Shown here: piece by piece, positions 42,009-49,808 of the stretch
How positions within the stretch are numbered: position 1 is the first letter of the stretch
Layout of the letters: every line of letters starts with the position of its first letter
Virus record (IMG/VR): IMGVR_UViG_3300033143_001962
Location: 62,001-126,000 of that record
Length of the DNA: 64,000 nt
Reading direction: 5' to 3' (one strand)
Source of the DNA: a virus
Made by a program: the position numbers and the translations under genes
The notes under the pieces: model-generated
What the model was told of the DNA's origin: nothing
The model's database searches: none
What the model saw: only the letters and a program-made list of their open reading frames with translations

Positions 42009-42289
42009 TATTCCGGATATCTTCTACTAAATGCACTTTTCATATCTGCTAATGTCTTTCGCTTTCTCGCCATAACATCCGCCAATGAATCTTTCTTAGG
42101 GTCGGGATTATCTACTAGGCACAATTTTAAAATAATGTTGTACTGTTCCCATGCATCTTTTAACGCAGGGTTAGTCTCACGCATCTTTTCTTCGTGCGAC
42201 TTACTTGGATAACTGTTTTTGACATCCTGCCGCAAAGTCATCTCTCTATAGAGATCTTTAATGTTTTCGTATAAATCATCGTCATTCAT
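42008..42289 (-). CDS. DAWEQYQ-family small protein (93 aa)
   Basis: The family segment RETNPALKDAWEQYNIILKL lies in the middle, followed by a basic tail similar to that of the gene at 41772 (SLADVMARKRKTLADM against TVADVLARVRARGQAL). Confidence 0.7.
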   Translation of the reverse strand: MNDDDLYENIKDLYREMTLRQDVKNSYPSKSHEEKMRETNPALKDAWEQYNIILKLCLVDNPDPKKDSLADVMARKRKTLADMKSAFSRRYPE

Positions 42290-42428
42290 TATTTTGTACC
42301 TCTTTAACTTTTACAACATACCCGCCATGATCCTCTGCCCATCGCTCAGCTCCGTACAAACTGTTAAATGCTTCTTTAACATCGCCAGTTTCATCTACAA
42401 CTAGATGCCATACCCAATTCTGGTTCAT
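42282..42428 (-). CDS. Hypothetical protein (48 aa)
   Basis: Starts at the ATG at 42428, overlapping the stop of the preceding DAWEKYQ gene (ATGA). The segment VWHLVVDETGDVKEAFNSLY suggests a small alpha/beta fold. Function unknown. Confidence 0.6.
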   Translation of the reverse strand: MNQNWVWHLVVDETGDVKEAFNSLYGAERWAEDHGGYVVKVKEVQNNE

Positions 42429-42574
42429 GTGTGTTCTACCATCTTTAAAATAATTTGATACTTTTCCCAAGCATCTTTAAGCGCAGGATGTTCCTCACGT
42501 AACTTTTCCTCGTTAACTTCGATCCCGTTGAACGGCCCATCGTTGAGTAAATCAGCAAAATCTGTTAAGCTCAT
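42425..42574 (-). CDS. DAWEQYQ-family small protein (49 aa)
   Basis: Short gene read directly from the sequence; MSLTDFADLLNDGP at the N-terminus and REEHPALKDAWEKYQIILKM as the family helix at the C-terminus. TGATG upstream junction and ATGA downstream junction. Confidence 0.68.
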   Translation of the reverse strand: MSLTDFADLLNDGPFNGIEVNEEKLREEHPALKDAWEKYQIILKMVEHT

Positions 42575-42948
42575 CACGATGCTAACCTCGCTAATAATTT
42601 ATATTGTTCGTAAGCTTGCTTAAGCTCTTCGTCGTCCTTTATTAAGTTCTGTACTTTTTCATTAACACTGTACAAGTGCTTTGCTTCTTTACGCCACCGC
42701 CAATCATGCATTGCTAAGTAATTACCTGGGATAATAACCGGCGCCCGCATTTTTAAATGTTGCGGTAACAAGGCTTGATACGTATTGTACGTATCCTTAA
42801 TCCCTTTATTGTTAACTACTGCAATCATAGCTTTTCTGTGTGCTAGTACGATAGATTGTGCTTCAGCATCCAGTTTTCTACGTATTTCAATACGTTCTGC
42901 TTCCGTAGCTATTCTTACCCCTGTACTTGTCATTGGCTCTGCACTCAT
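42574..42948 (-). CDS. DAWEQYQ-related protein (124 aa)
   Basis: Helical protein with a divergent copy of the family helix in the middle (NTYQALLPQHLKM) and a C-terminal KQAYEQYKLLARLAS that matches the end of the family pattern. Overlaps the previous gene by four bases. Confidence 0.62.
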   Translation of the reverse strand: MSAEPMTSTGVRIATEAERIEIRRKLDAEAQSIVLAHRKAMIAVVNNKGIKDTYNTYQALLPQHLKMRAPVIIPGNYLAMHDWRWRKEAKHLYSVNEKVQNLIKDDEELKQAYEQYKLLARLAS

Positions 42949-43178
42949 TTTCTATTCAACTTCAAAACAATTTGATACTTTTCCCAAGCATCTTTTACTG
43001 CTATGTTATTCTTCCTTAAGTCTAATTCTTCTAGTGCATGACCCCTTGGTGGTCGTGGAGGAGGTGGTGGCGGAACTACCCAGCTCGGGCTACGTGACGG
43101 CGGAATATAATTAGGCCCGATACTATCAGTGTACCCGCTACTAAATGCTTGTTTTAACCTGCGCCACATCTCTTTCAT
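42945..43178 (-). CDS. DAWEQYQ-family protein with proline-rich linker (77 aa)
   Basis: The ATG at 43178 overlaps the preceding stop (ATGA); a frame opening at 43217 reads through that neighbour. Basic N-terminal helix, a polyproline linker (WVVPPPPPPRPP) and the family helix KNNIAVKDAWEKYQIVLKL at the C-terminus. Confidence 0.68.
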   Translation of the reverse strand: MKEMWRRLKQAFSSGYTDSIGPNYIPPSRSPSWVVPPPPPPRPPRGHALEELDLRKNNIAVKDAWEKYQIVLKLNRK

Positions 43179-43315
43179 TTGCCGTGCAACCTTAATAACA
43201 TTTGATACTTTTCCCAAGCATCTTGTAAGTCTGGATGTTTAGCCCGCGCCTCAGCCTCAGACATACGTTGTTCAATTGGCTGACTGAGCTTACGATTTCG
43301 TAAACGCTCAAGCAT
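43175..43315 (-). CDS. DAWEQYQ-family small protein (46 aa)
   Basis: Short gene read from the sequence: basic MLERLRNRKLSQ start, then RAKHPDLQDAWEKYQMLLRL. ATGA overlap with the next gene. Confidence 0.65.
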   Translation of the reverse strand: MLERLRNRKLSQPIEQRMSEAEARAKHPDLQDAWEKYQMLLRLHGK

Positions 43316-43334
43316 TTCTGTCCCTGTTTTCTTT

Positions 43335-43709
43335 CTAGTCACTAAACCCTCTGCCCCCTCGTGGTTGCATTATTGTTGGCCTTACTGAGTTGTTAGCTAT
43401 TTTCATTTCTTCAACTTCTGCGTTCTGTGTGCTAACTAACTTCAACATCATTTCGTACTGTAACTTAGCATGTTGATACGCTTCGTATGTTTCATTTAAC
43501 CCTGGATGTTCCGCTCTTAAATTTGCTTCGACTTCACTGTAATCTTTACGTGCTGGCTTCACCCGCGGCATTGGCGGTGGACGCAGGTGGTGCGGAGCAA
43601 TCTTCATCGGGTCATAACCTGATTTTGTAAACAAGCTTTTAAACTCTTCCCAGAACCCTGGGGTATGTATATCTCGTCCGCCTGGCGGATTAGGTGGTAA
43701 TTGTCCCAT
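43335..43709 (-). CDS. DAWEQYQ-family protein with proline-rich region (124 aa)
   Basis: Starts at the ATG at 43709, overlapping the upstream stop by one base. Proline-rich first half (GQLPPNPPGGRD, RPPPMPRVKP) and RAEHPGLNETYEAYQHAK then LQYEMMLKLV as an extended family helix. Gly/Arg tail. Confidence 0.65.
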   Translation of the reverse strand: MGQLPPNPPGGRDIHTPGFWEEFKSLFTKSGYDPMKIAPHHLRPPPMPRVKPARKDYSEVEANLRAEHPGLNETYEAYQHAKLQYEMMLKLVSTQNAEVEEMKIANNSVRPTIMQPRGGRGFSD

Positions 43710-43903
43710 TATTTTCTCGCTAACCTCAACACTGTTTGGTACTGTTCCCATGCATCTTTAACGGCATCGTGATTCTCACGCAAGTCTAATTCTTCAGCGA
43801 CTTCTTTACCGTCGCGTTCAGGAATGTAGTAATCGGTATTAATTTTCCATTCGTCTGATTTACGGTTATTAAAATAATCCTTAGCGTAATCGCCCCAGTT
43901 CAT
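43709..43903 (-). CDS. DAWEQYQ-family small protein (64 aa)
   Basis: N-terminal aromatic-rich segment and C-terminal family helix RENHDAVKDAWEQYQTVLRL. One-base junctions on both sides. Confidence 0.68.
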   Translation of the reverse strand: MNWGDYAKDYFNNRKSDEWKINTDYYIPERDGKEVAEELDLRENHDAVKDAWEQYQTVLRLARK

Positions 43904-44115
43904 TAGTCAACCCACTCTACGTCAATCCATCTATGCACTATGTACCTGGCACCACTCTGTGGGTTAGCGTGAACGACCTCACTGTAAATTTGCCTAATAC
44001 TAACACCTTCGCTCCATCTGGTTTCACCCTGTAACGTAAGCGGGATGAACAAGAAAAGCTTATGTTTTATTCTTTTAGCACCTAACTTAGGTTCTGGTTT
44101 AGCTTTCCATCTCAT
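43903..44115 (-). CDS. Conserved phage hypothetical protein
   Basis: 70 residues. KPKLG-like start (PEPKLGAKRIKHKLFLFIPL), ETRWSEGVSIRQIY and a C-terminal W pair match a short protein common in phages; function unknown. Confidence 0.7.
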   Translation of the reverse strand: MRWKAKPEPKLGAKRIKHKLFLFIPLTLQGETRWSEGVSIRQIYSEVVHANPQSGARYIVHRWIDVEWVD

Positions 44116-44372
44116 ACCGGCTTCACACTCTTAATTGAATCAAGTCTAAAACTACGCCAGCCCTTTGCGTTCACATCGTAAACTGAAAGTACTTCTAAGT
44201 TTTCTTTTTTGGGTTTAGTTTCAGCATCTTCTTTTACTACGCGAGGAGGCAATTCACTTTCTTGTAGTGTGCAAGTCATAACACGCTCATCGCCATTCTT
44301 CTTAGTGAATGTGACAACTACTGTGTCGTCTTTTAATACAGCTTGCAAGTATTTTCTATCAAAATCAGTCAT
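44112..44372 (-). CDS. WYL_2/Sm-like small phage protein (DUF2693 type)
   Basis: 86 residues. VVVTFTKKNGDERVMTCTLQ and the ending AKGWRSFRLDSIKSV fit the phage family described as an Sm-like SH3 barrel. Probably binds nucleic acid or protein. First gene of the DAWEQYQ operon, with its own promoter and GGAGATA upstream. Confidence 0.78.
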   Translation of the reverse strand: MTDFDRKYLQAVLKDDTVVVTFTKKNGDERVMTCTLQESELPPRVVKEDAETKPKKENLEVLSVYDVNAKGWRSFRLDSIKSVKPV

Positions 44373-44396
44373 GCTATCTCCTTAAATTAGAGCACA

Positions 44397-44425
44397 AGTA
44401 TAACAGAATTATGCGTGAGAGTCAA
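44397..44425 (-). promoter_or_regulatory. Sigma70-like promoter
   Basis: Minus strand TTGACT, 17 bases, TATACT; drives the operon starting at 44372. It overlaps the 3' end of the gene at 44409. Confidence 0.8.
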
Positions 44426-44594
44426 AAAAATTGCCCGTGTTTGGCACAATAGACTTTTTGATTTTGCCAAAGCGGGAGTACAGTTTGACACCGATAATGT
44501 AGTCGGTTTTTGGTTTATGGAATTCGTTTTCTAAGTACGCTACCATCCTTGGATCAGCGTTGTTGTGTGTAGGTCGTGTTGGACCAGTTAACAT
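44409..44594 (-). CDS. Hypothetical protein
   Basis: 61 residues; starts MLTGPTRPTHNNADPRMVAY and ends in a basic, Gly/Asn-rich tail. One-base junction with the next gene upstream. Confidence 0.6.
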   Translation of the reverse strand: MLTGPTRPTHNNADPRMVAYLENEFHKPKTDYIIGVKLYSRFGKIKKSIVPNTGNFFDSHA

Positions 44595-44902
44595 TATGCA
44601 GGCATTACCTTATTGGACATAATATCGAATGTTAGCTTTTTAGCTACATCTTCTTTAAAGTACGGGAAGATAGTAAACAATTCGAACGCTTCAACTTCGT
44701 TGTACTCTTTTTCTTTCTTTTTCTTAACTTCTATTAAATCCCATAGATAATTGTGCTGCTTAAAGCGTAGTGCTTTGCCACGCGCACCCCAGCAAGCATA
44801 ATGCTTACTACCTACTTTAATAGCAGTCCAAACCTTGTCGGACTTAACACCATTCTTAGTTTTGTTGCACCAGCCGATGTAAATAAATTCTATATCAGAC
44901 AT
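44594..44902 (-). CDS. WGR-like domain phage protein
   Basis: 102 residues. YIGWCNKTKNGVKSDKVWTA, KHYACWGARGKALRFKQ resemble the aromatic strand pattern of WGR-like domains in phage proteins, then a charged helix. May bind nucleic acid. Confidence 0.65.
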   Translation of the reverse strand: MSDIEFIYIGWCNKTKNGVKSDKVWTAIKVGSKHYACWGARGKALRFKQHNYLWDLIEVKKKKEKEYNEVEAFELFTIFPYFKEDVAKKLTFDIMSNKVMPA

Positions 44903-45096
44903 TAATCAATTTCCTTTACTTCACCGTTAAACATTTCGGCGTATTCGGTTGCAGTACCCCAAGACATTTTAACAGACTCTGCCCCGTCTTTGTACTTTAC
45001 GTAGAACTTACCGTACATGTTTTCGTACACCATAAGCCCTCCACCACCGTAACTAACCTTACGCCATTGTGTTCTGAACCATTTTAATAGTTTCAT
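44902..45096 (-). CDS. Hypothetical protein
   Basis: 64 residues: basic N-terminus, YGGGGLMVYENMYGKFYVKY beta segments. ATGA junction upstream. Confidence 0.6.
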   Translation of the reverse strand: MKLLKWFRTQWRKVSYGGGGLMVYENMYGKFYVKYKDGAESVKMSWGTATEYAEMFNGEVKEID

Positions 45097-45413
45097 ACGT
45101 CCTCCAGCTTCAAGTACCCGTATTCCTTTTCTAAGAATACATCAATATGGTACTCACCGTTACGACCATTCCCGGCATCACGTTTAAAGTACCGTTTAAA
45201 TTCTTCGCACGTTGCGATGCTGCGCATATCATACGCCCATCGCATGTGCTTAGATAATAAAATTACAGTAATCATTTCCGGTGTGTATTGTTGCTCACGC
45301 AAGAATAAAATAATGTTTGTCCACGCTTGCTCACCGTAATCATCGTACATGTACGCATTGCAAGTCTTGTGGACTATTTCATGCGTCTTAATAAGATCGA
45401 ATAAATCATTCAT
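45093..45413 (-). CDS. Conserved phage hypothetical protein
   Basis: 106 residues from the ATG at 45413 (ATGA with the upstream stop). TCNAYMYDDYGEQAWTNIIL and ILLSKHMRWAYD form the conserved pattern of a short phage family; function unknown. The gene upstream carries a similar phrase (LVAWQTIQH), hinting at common origin. Confidence 0.65.
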   Translation of the reverse strand: MNDLFDLIKTHEIVHKTCNAYMYDDYGEQAWTNIILFLREQQYTPEMITVILLSKHMRWAYDMRSIATCEEFKRYFKRDAGNGRNGEYHIDVFLEKEYGYLKLEDV

Positions 45414-45619
45414 GTTAGTCCCCGTTCTTGCCAATTGATAATTGTATCTAAGAAGACAAAATACTTTTCGACACTATCATCTTTGGCACCGGTGGAGTGT
45501 TGTATGGTCTGCCAAGCAACTAATCCATCGTACATTGAACCGTAACGCAGGATCATATAAACTTCAATGTCCTTACGCTTAAGCTCGTCGAACTCATCTT
45601 CTGTCAGCTCAGTATTCAT
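45410..45619 (-). CDS. Hypothetical acidic protein
   Basis: 69 residues from the ATG at 45619, just after the stop of a 37-residue membrane peptide. Acidic N-terminus TELTEDEFDELKRKD. Function unknown. Confidence 0.6.
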   Translation of the reverse strand: MNTELTEDEFDELKRKDIEVYMILRYGSMYDGLVAWQTIQHSTGAKDDSVEKYFVFLDTIINWQERGLT

Positions 45620-45620
45620 A

Positions 45621-45734
45621 CTATCCTTCGTGCCATGGTAGTAAATAATGGTACTTGCCGTACATTGCAATTAAGAAGTATACAGCTAACGCAATAGTAA
45701 AAATGTCCGGCCACTTTAGTTTTTTAATATTCAT
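45621..45734 (-). CDS. Single-helix membrane microprotein (37 aa)
   Basis: Read from the sequence: basic start MNIKKLKWPD, then IFTIALAVYFLIAMY as one transmembrane helix and an aromatic tail. Overlaps the upstream gene by 11 bases. Confidence 0.6.
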   Translation of the reverse strand: MNIKKLKWPDIFTIALAVYFLIAMYGKYHYLLPWHEG

Positions 45735-45912
45735 ACTTCAATTCATCTTGGTTAGGCATTTCTTCAACGTCTACAACCGTGCCCGCGACTTCTTTGTTCA
45801 AGTTATCAGCCCAAGTATCAGCAGTTTCTAAATCCTCGAACATTACAAAATCCTCGTACAATTTTGTACGGGTCGTATTCATTCTTATTACTTTGAATTC
45901 TCTCATGCTCAT
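45724..45912 (-). CDS. Hypothetical protein
   Basis: 62 residues from the ATG at 45912, with AGGAGAT upstream. FVMFEDLETADTWADNLNKE is a beta-helix segment like that in short phage proteins. Function unknown. Confidence 0.6.
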   Translation of the reverse strand: MSMREFKVIRMNTTRTKLYEDFVMFEDLETADTWADNLNKEVAGTVVDVEEMPNQDELKYEY

Positions 45913-45940
45913 TTTGCTATCTCCTGCAATAAATATTTTA

Positions 45941-46141
45941 TTAATCTGAACCTGATTCGTACCCAGAGTCATAACCTTCGTCGTACCCATCTGAATAACA
46001 TGCGCTACCAAAATCTTCGATATCGCTTATGCGCCAGGATGATGTATTGTATTCTTTAGAAGCCTGGAACGCATCACATTCATCTTTAGTTCCTGTGAAA
46101 TGAATAGTTGTCCCGGTGTAACATAAGTACGTGTCGTTCAT
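45941..46141 (-). CDS. Hypothetical acidic protein
   Basis: 66 residues ending in a Gly/Tyr/Asp-rich low-complexity tail (DGYDEGYDSGYESGSD). ATGA junction upstream. Function unknown. Confidence 0.6.
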   Translation of the reverse strand: MNDTYLCYTGTTIHFTGTKDECDAFQASKEYNTSSWRISDIEDFGSACYSDGYDEGYDSGYESGSD

Positions 46142-46395
46142 TGCGTAAGTGCCTCTAGTAATTTATCTTCACTTTCCTTAGTAATGAATTCCATCTTCTT
46201 ACGCTTGAACACACTTTCAATAAATCCTGGTCTGTTCCAACGTCCGACTATTTTCTTAGCATGTGTGCCATATAGCGAATTGGTTTCATCCCCGCATCGA
46301 GTGCAAATTTCACTGTACTCTTTTTCTTTTTCACTGACCTGGTCACCAGTCTTAGGGCATTTATAAATGTAAGAGTATGTTGTATCAAGTTTCAT
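46138..46395 (-). CDS. Hypothetical protein with zinc-binding-like cysteines
   Basis: 85 residues from the ATG at 46395 (GGAG 6 bases upstream). YKCPKTG and ICTRCGDE hold three or four possible ligands; basic FKRKK follows. ATGA overlap with the 30-residue peptide gene. Confidence 0.6.
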   Translation of the reverse strand: MKLDTTYSYIYKCPKTGDQVSEKEKEYSEICTRCGDETNSLYGTHAKKIVGRWNRPGFIESVFKRKKMEFITKESEDKLLEALTQ

Positions 46396-46484
46396 CCTTT
46401 TCTCCAACGCTTATAACGTTCATGAATTTGACCAATGATAACACCAGCAAGTATTCCGTAAAATAATAAATGTATAGCACTCAT
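46392..46484 (-). CDS. Single-helix membrane microprotein (30 aa)
   Basis: MSAIHLLFYGILAGVIIG then a basic end (HERYKRWRKG). Its stop overlaps the next start (ATGA). Confidence 0.6.
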   Translation of the reverse strand: MSAIHLLFYGILAGVIIGQIHERYKRWRKG

Positions 46485-46487
46485 TGA

Positions 46488-46667
46488 TTATACCTCTGCT
46501 TTTAAGTTTTCACTGTGCCAGCCACGTACCCAATCTTCTAACATTTCTAACGTGTTATTTGGATGCCGGCCTAACAGTTCCATAAATTCTTTGTCTAGGA
46601 ATGGCGCATTTGCAGTATCATTTAAAAATGCAGCTCTGCCCATTTCTTGTGATTTTGAAAAAGCCAT
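46488..46667 (-). CDS. Conserved small phage protein (59 aa)
   Basis: Read from the sequence with GGAG before ATG at 46667. MAFSKSQEMGRAAFLND, then PFLDKEFMELL and WVRGWHSENL. Function unknown. Confidence 0.62.
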   Translation of the reverse strand: MAFSKSQEMGRAAFLNDTANAPFLDKEFMELLGRHPNNTLEMLEDWVRGWHSENLKAEV

Positions 46668-46676
46668 AATTAACTC

Positions 46677-46958
46677 CTAGAAGTAGTGTATGCGAGTTCG
46701 ATCTGTACCTTCGAACCGTTCGTCGTATTCTAATGTAATATTTCCGACTTCGTTGATTCCGACAGTTTTGCCACTGCATGACTTTTCCATGTCTTTAGCG
46801 TCTAAGTAACGGAAGCCATTGTAAGCACCAGCTCTATGAAGTGTCTGTTCTAAAAGCATTATAACACCTTCTCGCATTTGAACTTGGTCATCTGCTAAGT
46901 TCATTAGCAGAGCATTTGCATGGTTTGTCATATCTTCAATTTTTGCTGTCTTACGCAT
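46677..46958 (-). CDS. Conserved phage hypothetical protein
   Basis: 93 residues. RKTAKIEDMTNHANALL and AGAYNGFRYLDAKDM resemble a short protein found in T4-like phages. First gene after the promoter at 46987-47014. Confidence 0.68.
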   Translation of the reverse strand: MRKTAKIEDMTNHANALLMNLADDQVQMREGVIMLLEQTLHRAGAYNGFRYLDAKDMEKSCSGKTVGINEVGNITLEYDERFEGTDRTRIHYF

Positions 46959-46986
46959 AAGTCACCCGTTTTGTTAATATGTAGTA

Positions 46987-47014
46987 ATTATAGCAGGTCT
47001 GTTCAAAAGGTCAA
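46987..47014 (-). promoter_or_regulatory. Sigma70-like promoter
   Basis: Minus strand TTGACC, 16 bases, TATAAT, in AAAAGGTTGACCTTTT. Confidence 0.85.
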
Positions 47015-47084
47015 CCTTTTATTTCAGTTAATGGCAATTAGATACAATACGCAGGTACTTGAAAAGTTACAACACCTTATTTTT

Positions 47085-47099
47085 GTAAGTCGTTGTTTT
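47085..47099. repeat. GTAAGTCATTGATTT-type repeat (variant)
   Basis: GTAAGTCGTTGTTTT, two mismatches from the consensus. Confidence 0.55.
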
Positions 47100-47138
47100 A
47101 TATAGAGTTCTTATTTTGTAGGGTTATATTGTGGTTGT

Positions 47139-47153
47139 GTAAGTCATTGATTT
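47139..47153. repeat. GTAAGTCATTGATTT repeat
   Basis: Overlaps the stop of the HNH gene; same placement as the copies at 21434 and 24447. Confidence 0.7.
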
Positions 47154-47442
47154 ACTTACGCTTATTAGGGTTACGTTTGTTAGTCATTCTATTTGAATCT
47201 TTGTAGTTCCGGGGCTTATTGCGCATGTACTTGGCAAATTTCTGCATTGCTTCGTGTTCCATTATTAAGTGTACTGAATGATACCAGTTAGCGAGTTCGA
47301 CATTAGTAAAGATGCTATGTATCTTAGAGTGGCAGACACCGTGTAAAGTTACAGTCTCTGAACCTTTCTTAGACTTAGGGATAAGGTGATGCTCCGTCAT
47401 TGTATCATCACTCTCCCTATTACATATTGGACATTTATACAT
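47152..47442 (-). CDS. HNH endonuclease-like protein
   Basis: 96 residues. CPICNRE, TEHHLIPKSKKG and LHGVCHSKIHSIF give the zinc-binding and His-His-His core of an HNH/McrA-type nuclease; a basic tail follows. Phage HNH proteins can be packaging nucleases, homing enzymes or nucleic acid repair factors. It stands alone, so no assignment among these. Confidence 0.82.
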   Translation of the reverse strand: MYKCPICNRESDDTMTEHHLIPKSKKGSETVTLHGVCHSKIHSIFTNVELANWYHSVHLIMEHEAMQKFAKYMRNKPRNYKDSNRMTNKRNPNKRK

Positions 47443-47638
47443 TTTCGTCTACAGTTGTTTCGTACGTATGAAATTCATAATCGAGTGGTTCGCCATCTTC
47501 ATCCACCGCTATTTTCAGAACTGCAATACGCGCAGCACGTAGTTCTTCTGTACTAAACACTTCGCACGGAGTATAAAATGTATTCCATTCTTCACGCGCA
47601 CCAGTGTCTTGATCGTAGTTTAATATGTAAACTTTCAT
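47435..47638 (-). CDS. Hypothetical protein
   Basis: 67 acidic residues, beginning MKVYILNYDQDTGAREEW. Overlaps the HNH gene by 8 bases. Function unknown. Confidence 0.6.
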   Translation of the reverse strand: MKVYILNYDQDTGAREEWNTFYTPCEVFSTEELRAARIAVLKIAVDEDGEPLDYEFHTYETTVDENV

Positions 47639-48163
47639 TTAAGCCTCTTCGTGTCTGTTGTAGTACTTGCCAGTTTCGATATTAAGAATTTTGTTATCGA
47701 TAGGATCCTTCAAGTAATTAAAATAACTTGTAGATTTCTTGTACTTGCTAAAAGTCTTGATAAACTTCTTAGCATCGTTCCTACGTTGGAACCACAAAGT
47801 TAATTGATGGCCCTGAACAATTCTGTACTGCTCGGTACCCATTGCCCACCCTTGCTCTTTACCTTGCGGCTTAATGTTATCACTTAACCACTGCAAGACT
47901 TCATCCTTTAAAAATGGACAATCTTTAGTAGCCATCTCCTCAACTGGATAGTCTATGTCGGGGTATTTTTCCTTCATCTTTCCCAAAACGGATTTTTGAA
48001 TTTCTAGATCTTCTAAGGACACAACACGTTTGATATCTATTAGACTATCCCAATCATCGGAGTCATTTTCGCGTTTGTTAATCTCTACCATGTTGCCGGC
48101 ATCGTAAAAATCGTTACTGTGCTCAGCCTGTGTACAAAAACAATGGTTAATATGATGATGCAT
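47639..48163 (-). CDS. Hypothetical protein
   Basis: 174 residues. Its segment LWFQRRNDAKKFIKTFSKYK resembles the DAxxF motif of the microprotein family, here internal. His/Cys-rich N-terminus (MHHHINHCFC) may bind metal. Function unknown. Confidence 0.6.
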   Translation of the reverse strand: MHHHINHCFCTQAEHSNDFYDAGNMVEINKRENDSDDWDSLIDIKRVVSLEDLEIQKSVLGKMKEKYPDIDYPVEEMATKDCPFLKDEVLQWLSDNIKPQGKEQGWAMGTEQYRIVQGHQLTLWFQRRNDAKKFIKTFSKYKKSTSYFNYLKDPIDNKILNIETGKYYNRHEEA

Positions 48164-48178
48164 AATTACCTCTTAGAG

Positions 48179-48385
48179 TTAATATCCAAATGGTTTATTC
48201 TCCCATTTAAATACTTCTGTTAATGTTTTTAGATCTACAACCTTATCGTAGTCAGCTTTCGCATCTTCGTACTCGTCATAAGATTGTGTATCTACCTCTT
48301 CGGACAAAGCCCAGGTACCATCTTCGTCTAAGTAGATGTATAACTCGACTTCGTCCTCGATAGTTTTATTTTCAGATAGCTGCAT
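48179..48385 (-). CDS. Hypothetical acidic protein
   Basis: 68 residues, strongly acidic (ENKTIEDEVELYIYLDEDGT). Overlaps the nadV gene by 14 bases. Function unknown. Confidence 0.6.
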   Translation of the reverse strand: MQLSENKTIEDEVELYIYLDEDGTWALSEEVDTQSYDEYEDAKADYDKVVDLKTLTEVFKWENKPFGY

Positions 48386-49808
48386 TTTCTCTTACTTCAT
48401 CAAATGTGTATTCTTTAGTAACTGTACCATTAAAGAATACTGTTTTAAGTTGAACTTCTTGGTCACCGACGTGCTCTAAACGAACAGTTCTGTAATTGCC
48501 GAAGTCGTCTTTAACTAATGTTAACCGTCCTTTCTTAGATACTTTACCAGGATCAGTCTTTGGATCTTTAAACACATCAATCCATTTGTCATCTACGAAC
48601 GCTGCACTTGCCTTCATCGCAAACTTCTGTGTGTCACGATCTAGTTGCTGCAACATGCCACCACCCATACCGTATGCTACGTTATCTGCACTAAACCCAG
48701 CATCTTCGACAGCGGTAATGATTTCTTTAATGCTGTCGTATGTAATGCCATCACCTTGTATTACACGAATGCAATCAGGAAGCACTTTGTATCCAGTGTC
48801 AGTTTCGGTAGTACCGAACTTGTCAGCTAAAATGTTTAAAACATCTACGACTACTGTAGCAGGATCACCACTGTCTGGACGTATAACAATAGTTGCACCA
48901 CTGTCGATAACTTCCTGCTTAAGCTCGCCACCCCAGAAGTTTTCCGCTGCGTTCATCATATCGTAACTATCTGATACTACTGCAACCGTTGCGCCAGGCT
49001 TAGCAAACTGCTTCAACATGTTACGCATAGCATCTATCTCACCTTCGCGTCCGCCCCAACTTGTCATTGTACTGTGTTCACTTGCTGGAATACTAAACCC
49101 AGGCATCTTGTCTTCGAAGTATTCATCACCCATAGTTAACCATTTAGCTAGTGGTTCAGCGTTGTAGTACTCCATAGCAGTTAACGCACCAGTTATGGTA
49201 TCAGTTACCATAAAGTTAACTAAGTGAGCAGCACCGCCGATACCAGCACTCTCCATGCTACTAACGCCTCGCGCTCCGAAGTCAACTAACTTGAACGGTA
49301 ACGTATTCATGTCGCCACCTGTCTTCATCAAACTAGCTGCAAGTAATTTCTTAATAGCACGAGAGTTAGTTGCGACGGTTGTTCCGTACCATACAGCACG
49401 TAACAATGCAGTTTCAACGTAACTTGTTAACCAAAAGAACTCTGGGTCAGTGTTTATAATTGTAAACAATGCATTACCTGTTGGAACAGTTGTTCCTTCT
49501 GCTACTGCTTTGATTTCAAGTGGTAAGAATCCATCACACTTAGTAACAACACGCATCCAGCCATCGTAGTTGAATGGTGTACCGTGCGCTGCCGCAAAGT
49601 CTCTGCCCATCTCAACTTCTAATTCTGTTACTTGTTTTGATAGTACATTCTTTAAGAATATTTGTAAGCCAAACATTGTAGTGTCTGGAAACTTGCCACC
49701 TCTTGATTCACCGTATGATGCGATGTAAGATGTGTTTGGTGGGTATTGTAAAAATTGCCCAAGCTTATAGCTGTCTGTGTTTAGTACTATTGATTTTAAT
49801 ATATTCAT
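48372..49808 (-). CDS. nadV: Nicotinamide phosphoribosyltransferase (NAMPT)
   Basis: 478 residues, full length. Makes NMN from nicotinamide and PRPP. Landmarks: NTDSYKLGQFLQYPP at the N-terminus, VDFGARGVSSMESAGIGGAA, the active-site His in PASEHSTMTSWG, and VVSDSYD and IRPDSGDP in the C-terminal PRPP domain. Together with NadM downstream in the pathway it gives the two-step salvage route used by phages such as KVP40. Confidence 0.95.
   Translation of the reverse strand: MNILKSIVLNTDSYKLGQFLQYPPNTSYIASYGESRGGKFPDTTMFGLQIFLKNVLSKQVTELEVEMGRDFAAAHGTPFNYDGWMRVVTKCDGFLPLEIKAVAEGTTVPTGNALFTIINTDPEFFWLTSYVETALLRAVWYGTTVATNSRAIKKLLAASLMKTGGDMNTLPFKLVDFGARGVSSMESAGIGGAAHLVNFMVTDTITGALTAMEYYNAEPLAKWLTMGDEYFEDKMPGFSIPASEHSTMTSWGGREGEIDAMRNMLKQFAKPGATVAVVSDSYDMMNAAENFWGGELKQEVIDSGATIVIRPDSGDPATVVVDVLNILADKFGTTETDTGYKVLPDCIRVIQGDGITYDSIKEIITAVEDAGFSADNVAYGMGGGMLQQLDRDTQKFAMKASAAFVDDKWIDVFKDPKTDPGKVSKKGRLTLVKDDFGNYRTVRLEHVGDQEVQLKTVFFNGTVTKEYTFDEVRENAAI

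Larger units (their letters stand above)
46959..47151. other. Intergenic region with promoter and two repeat copies
   Basis: The 193 bases hold the promoter of the 46958 gene and two copies of the GTAAGTCATTGATTT-type repeat (47085-47099, one variant; 47139-47153). No convincing gene or terminator hairpin is seen. Confidence 0.6.

Noticed and set aside
42282-43217. Longer frames starting MGKVSN at 42470 and 43217
   Set aside because: These starts are out-of-frame readings of the DAWEKYQ codons of the upstream genes; the ATGA-coupled starts at 42428 and 43178 are better.
48496-48966. 156-residue plus-strand frame opposite nadV
   Set aside because: Antisense shadow of a well-conserved enzyme gene with Ser/Pro-rich low-complexity content.
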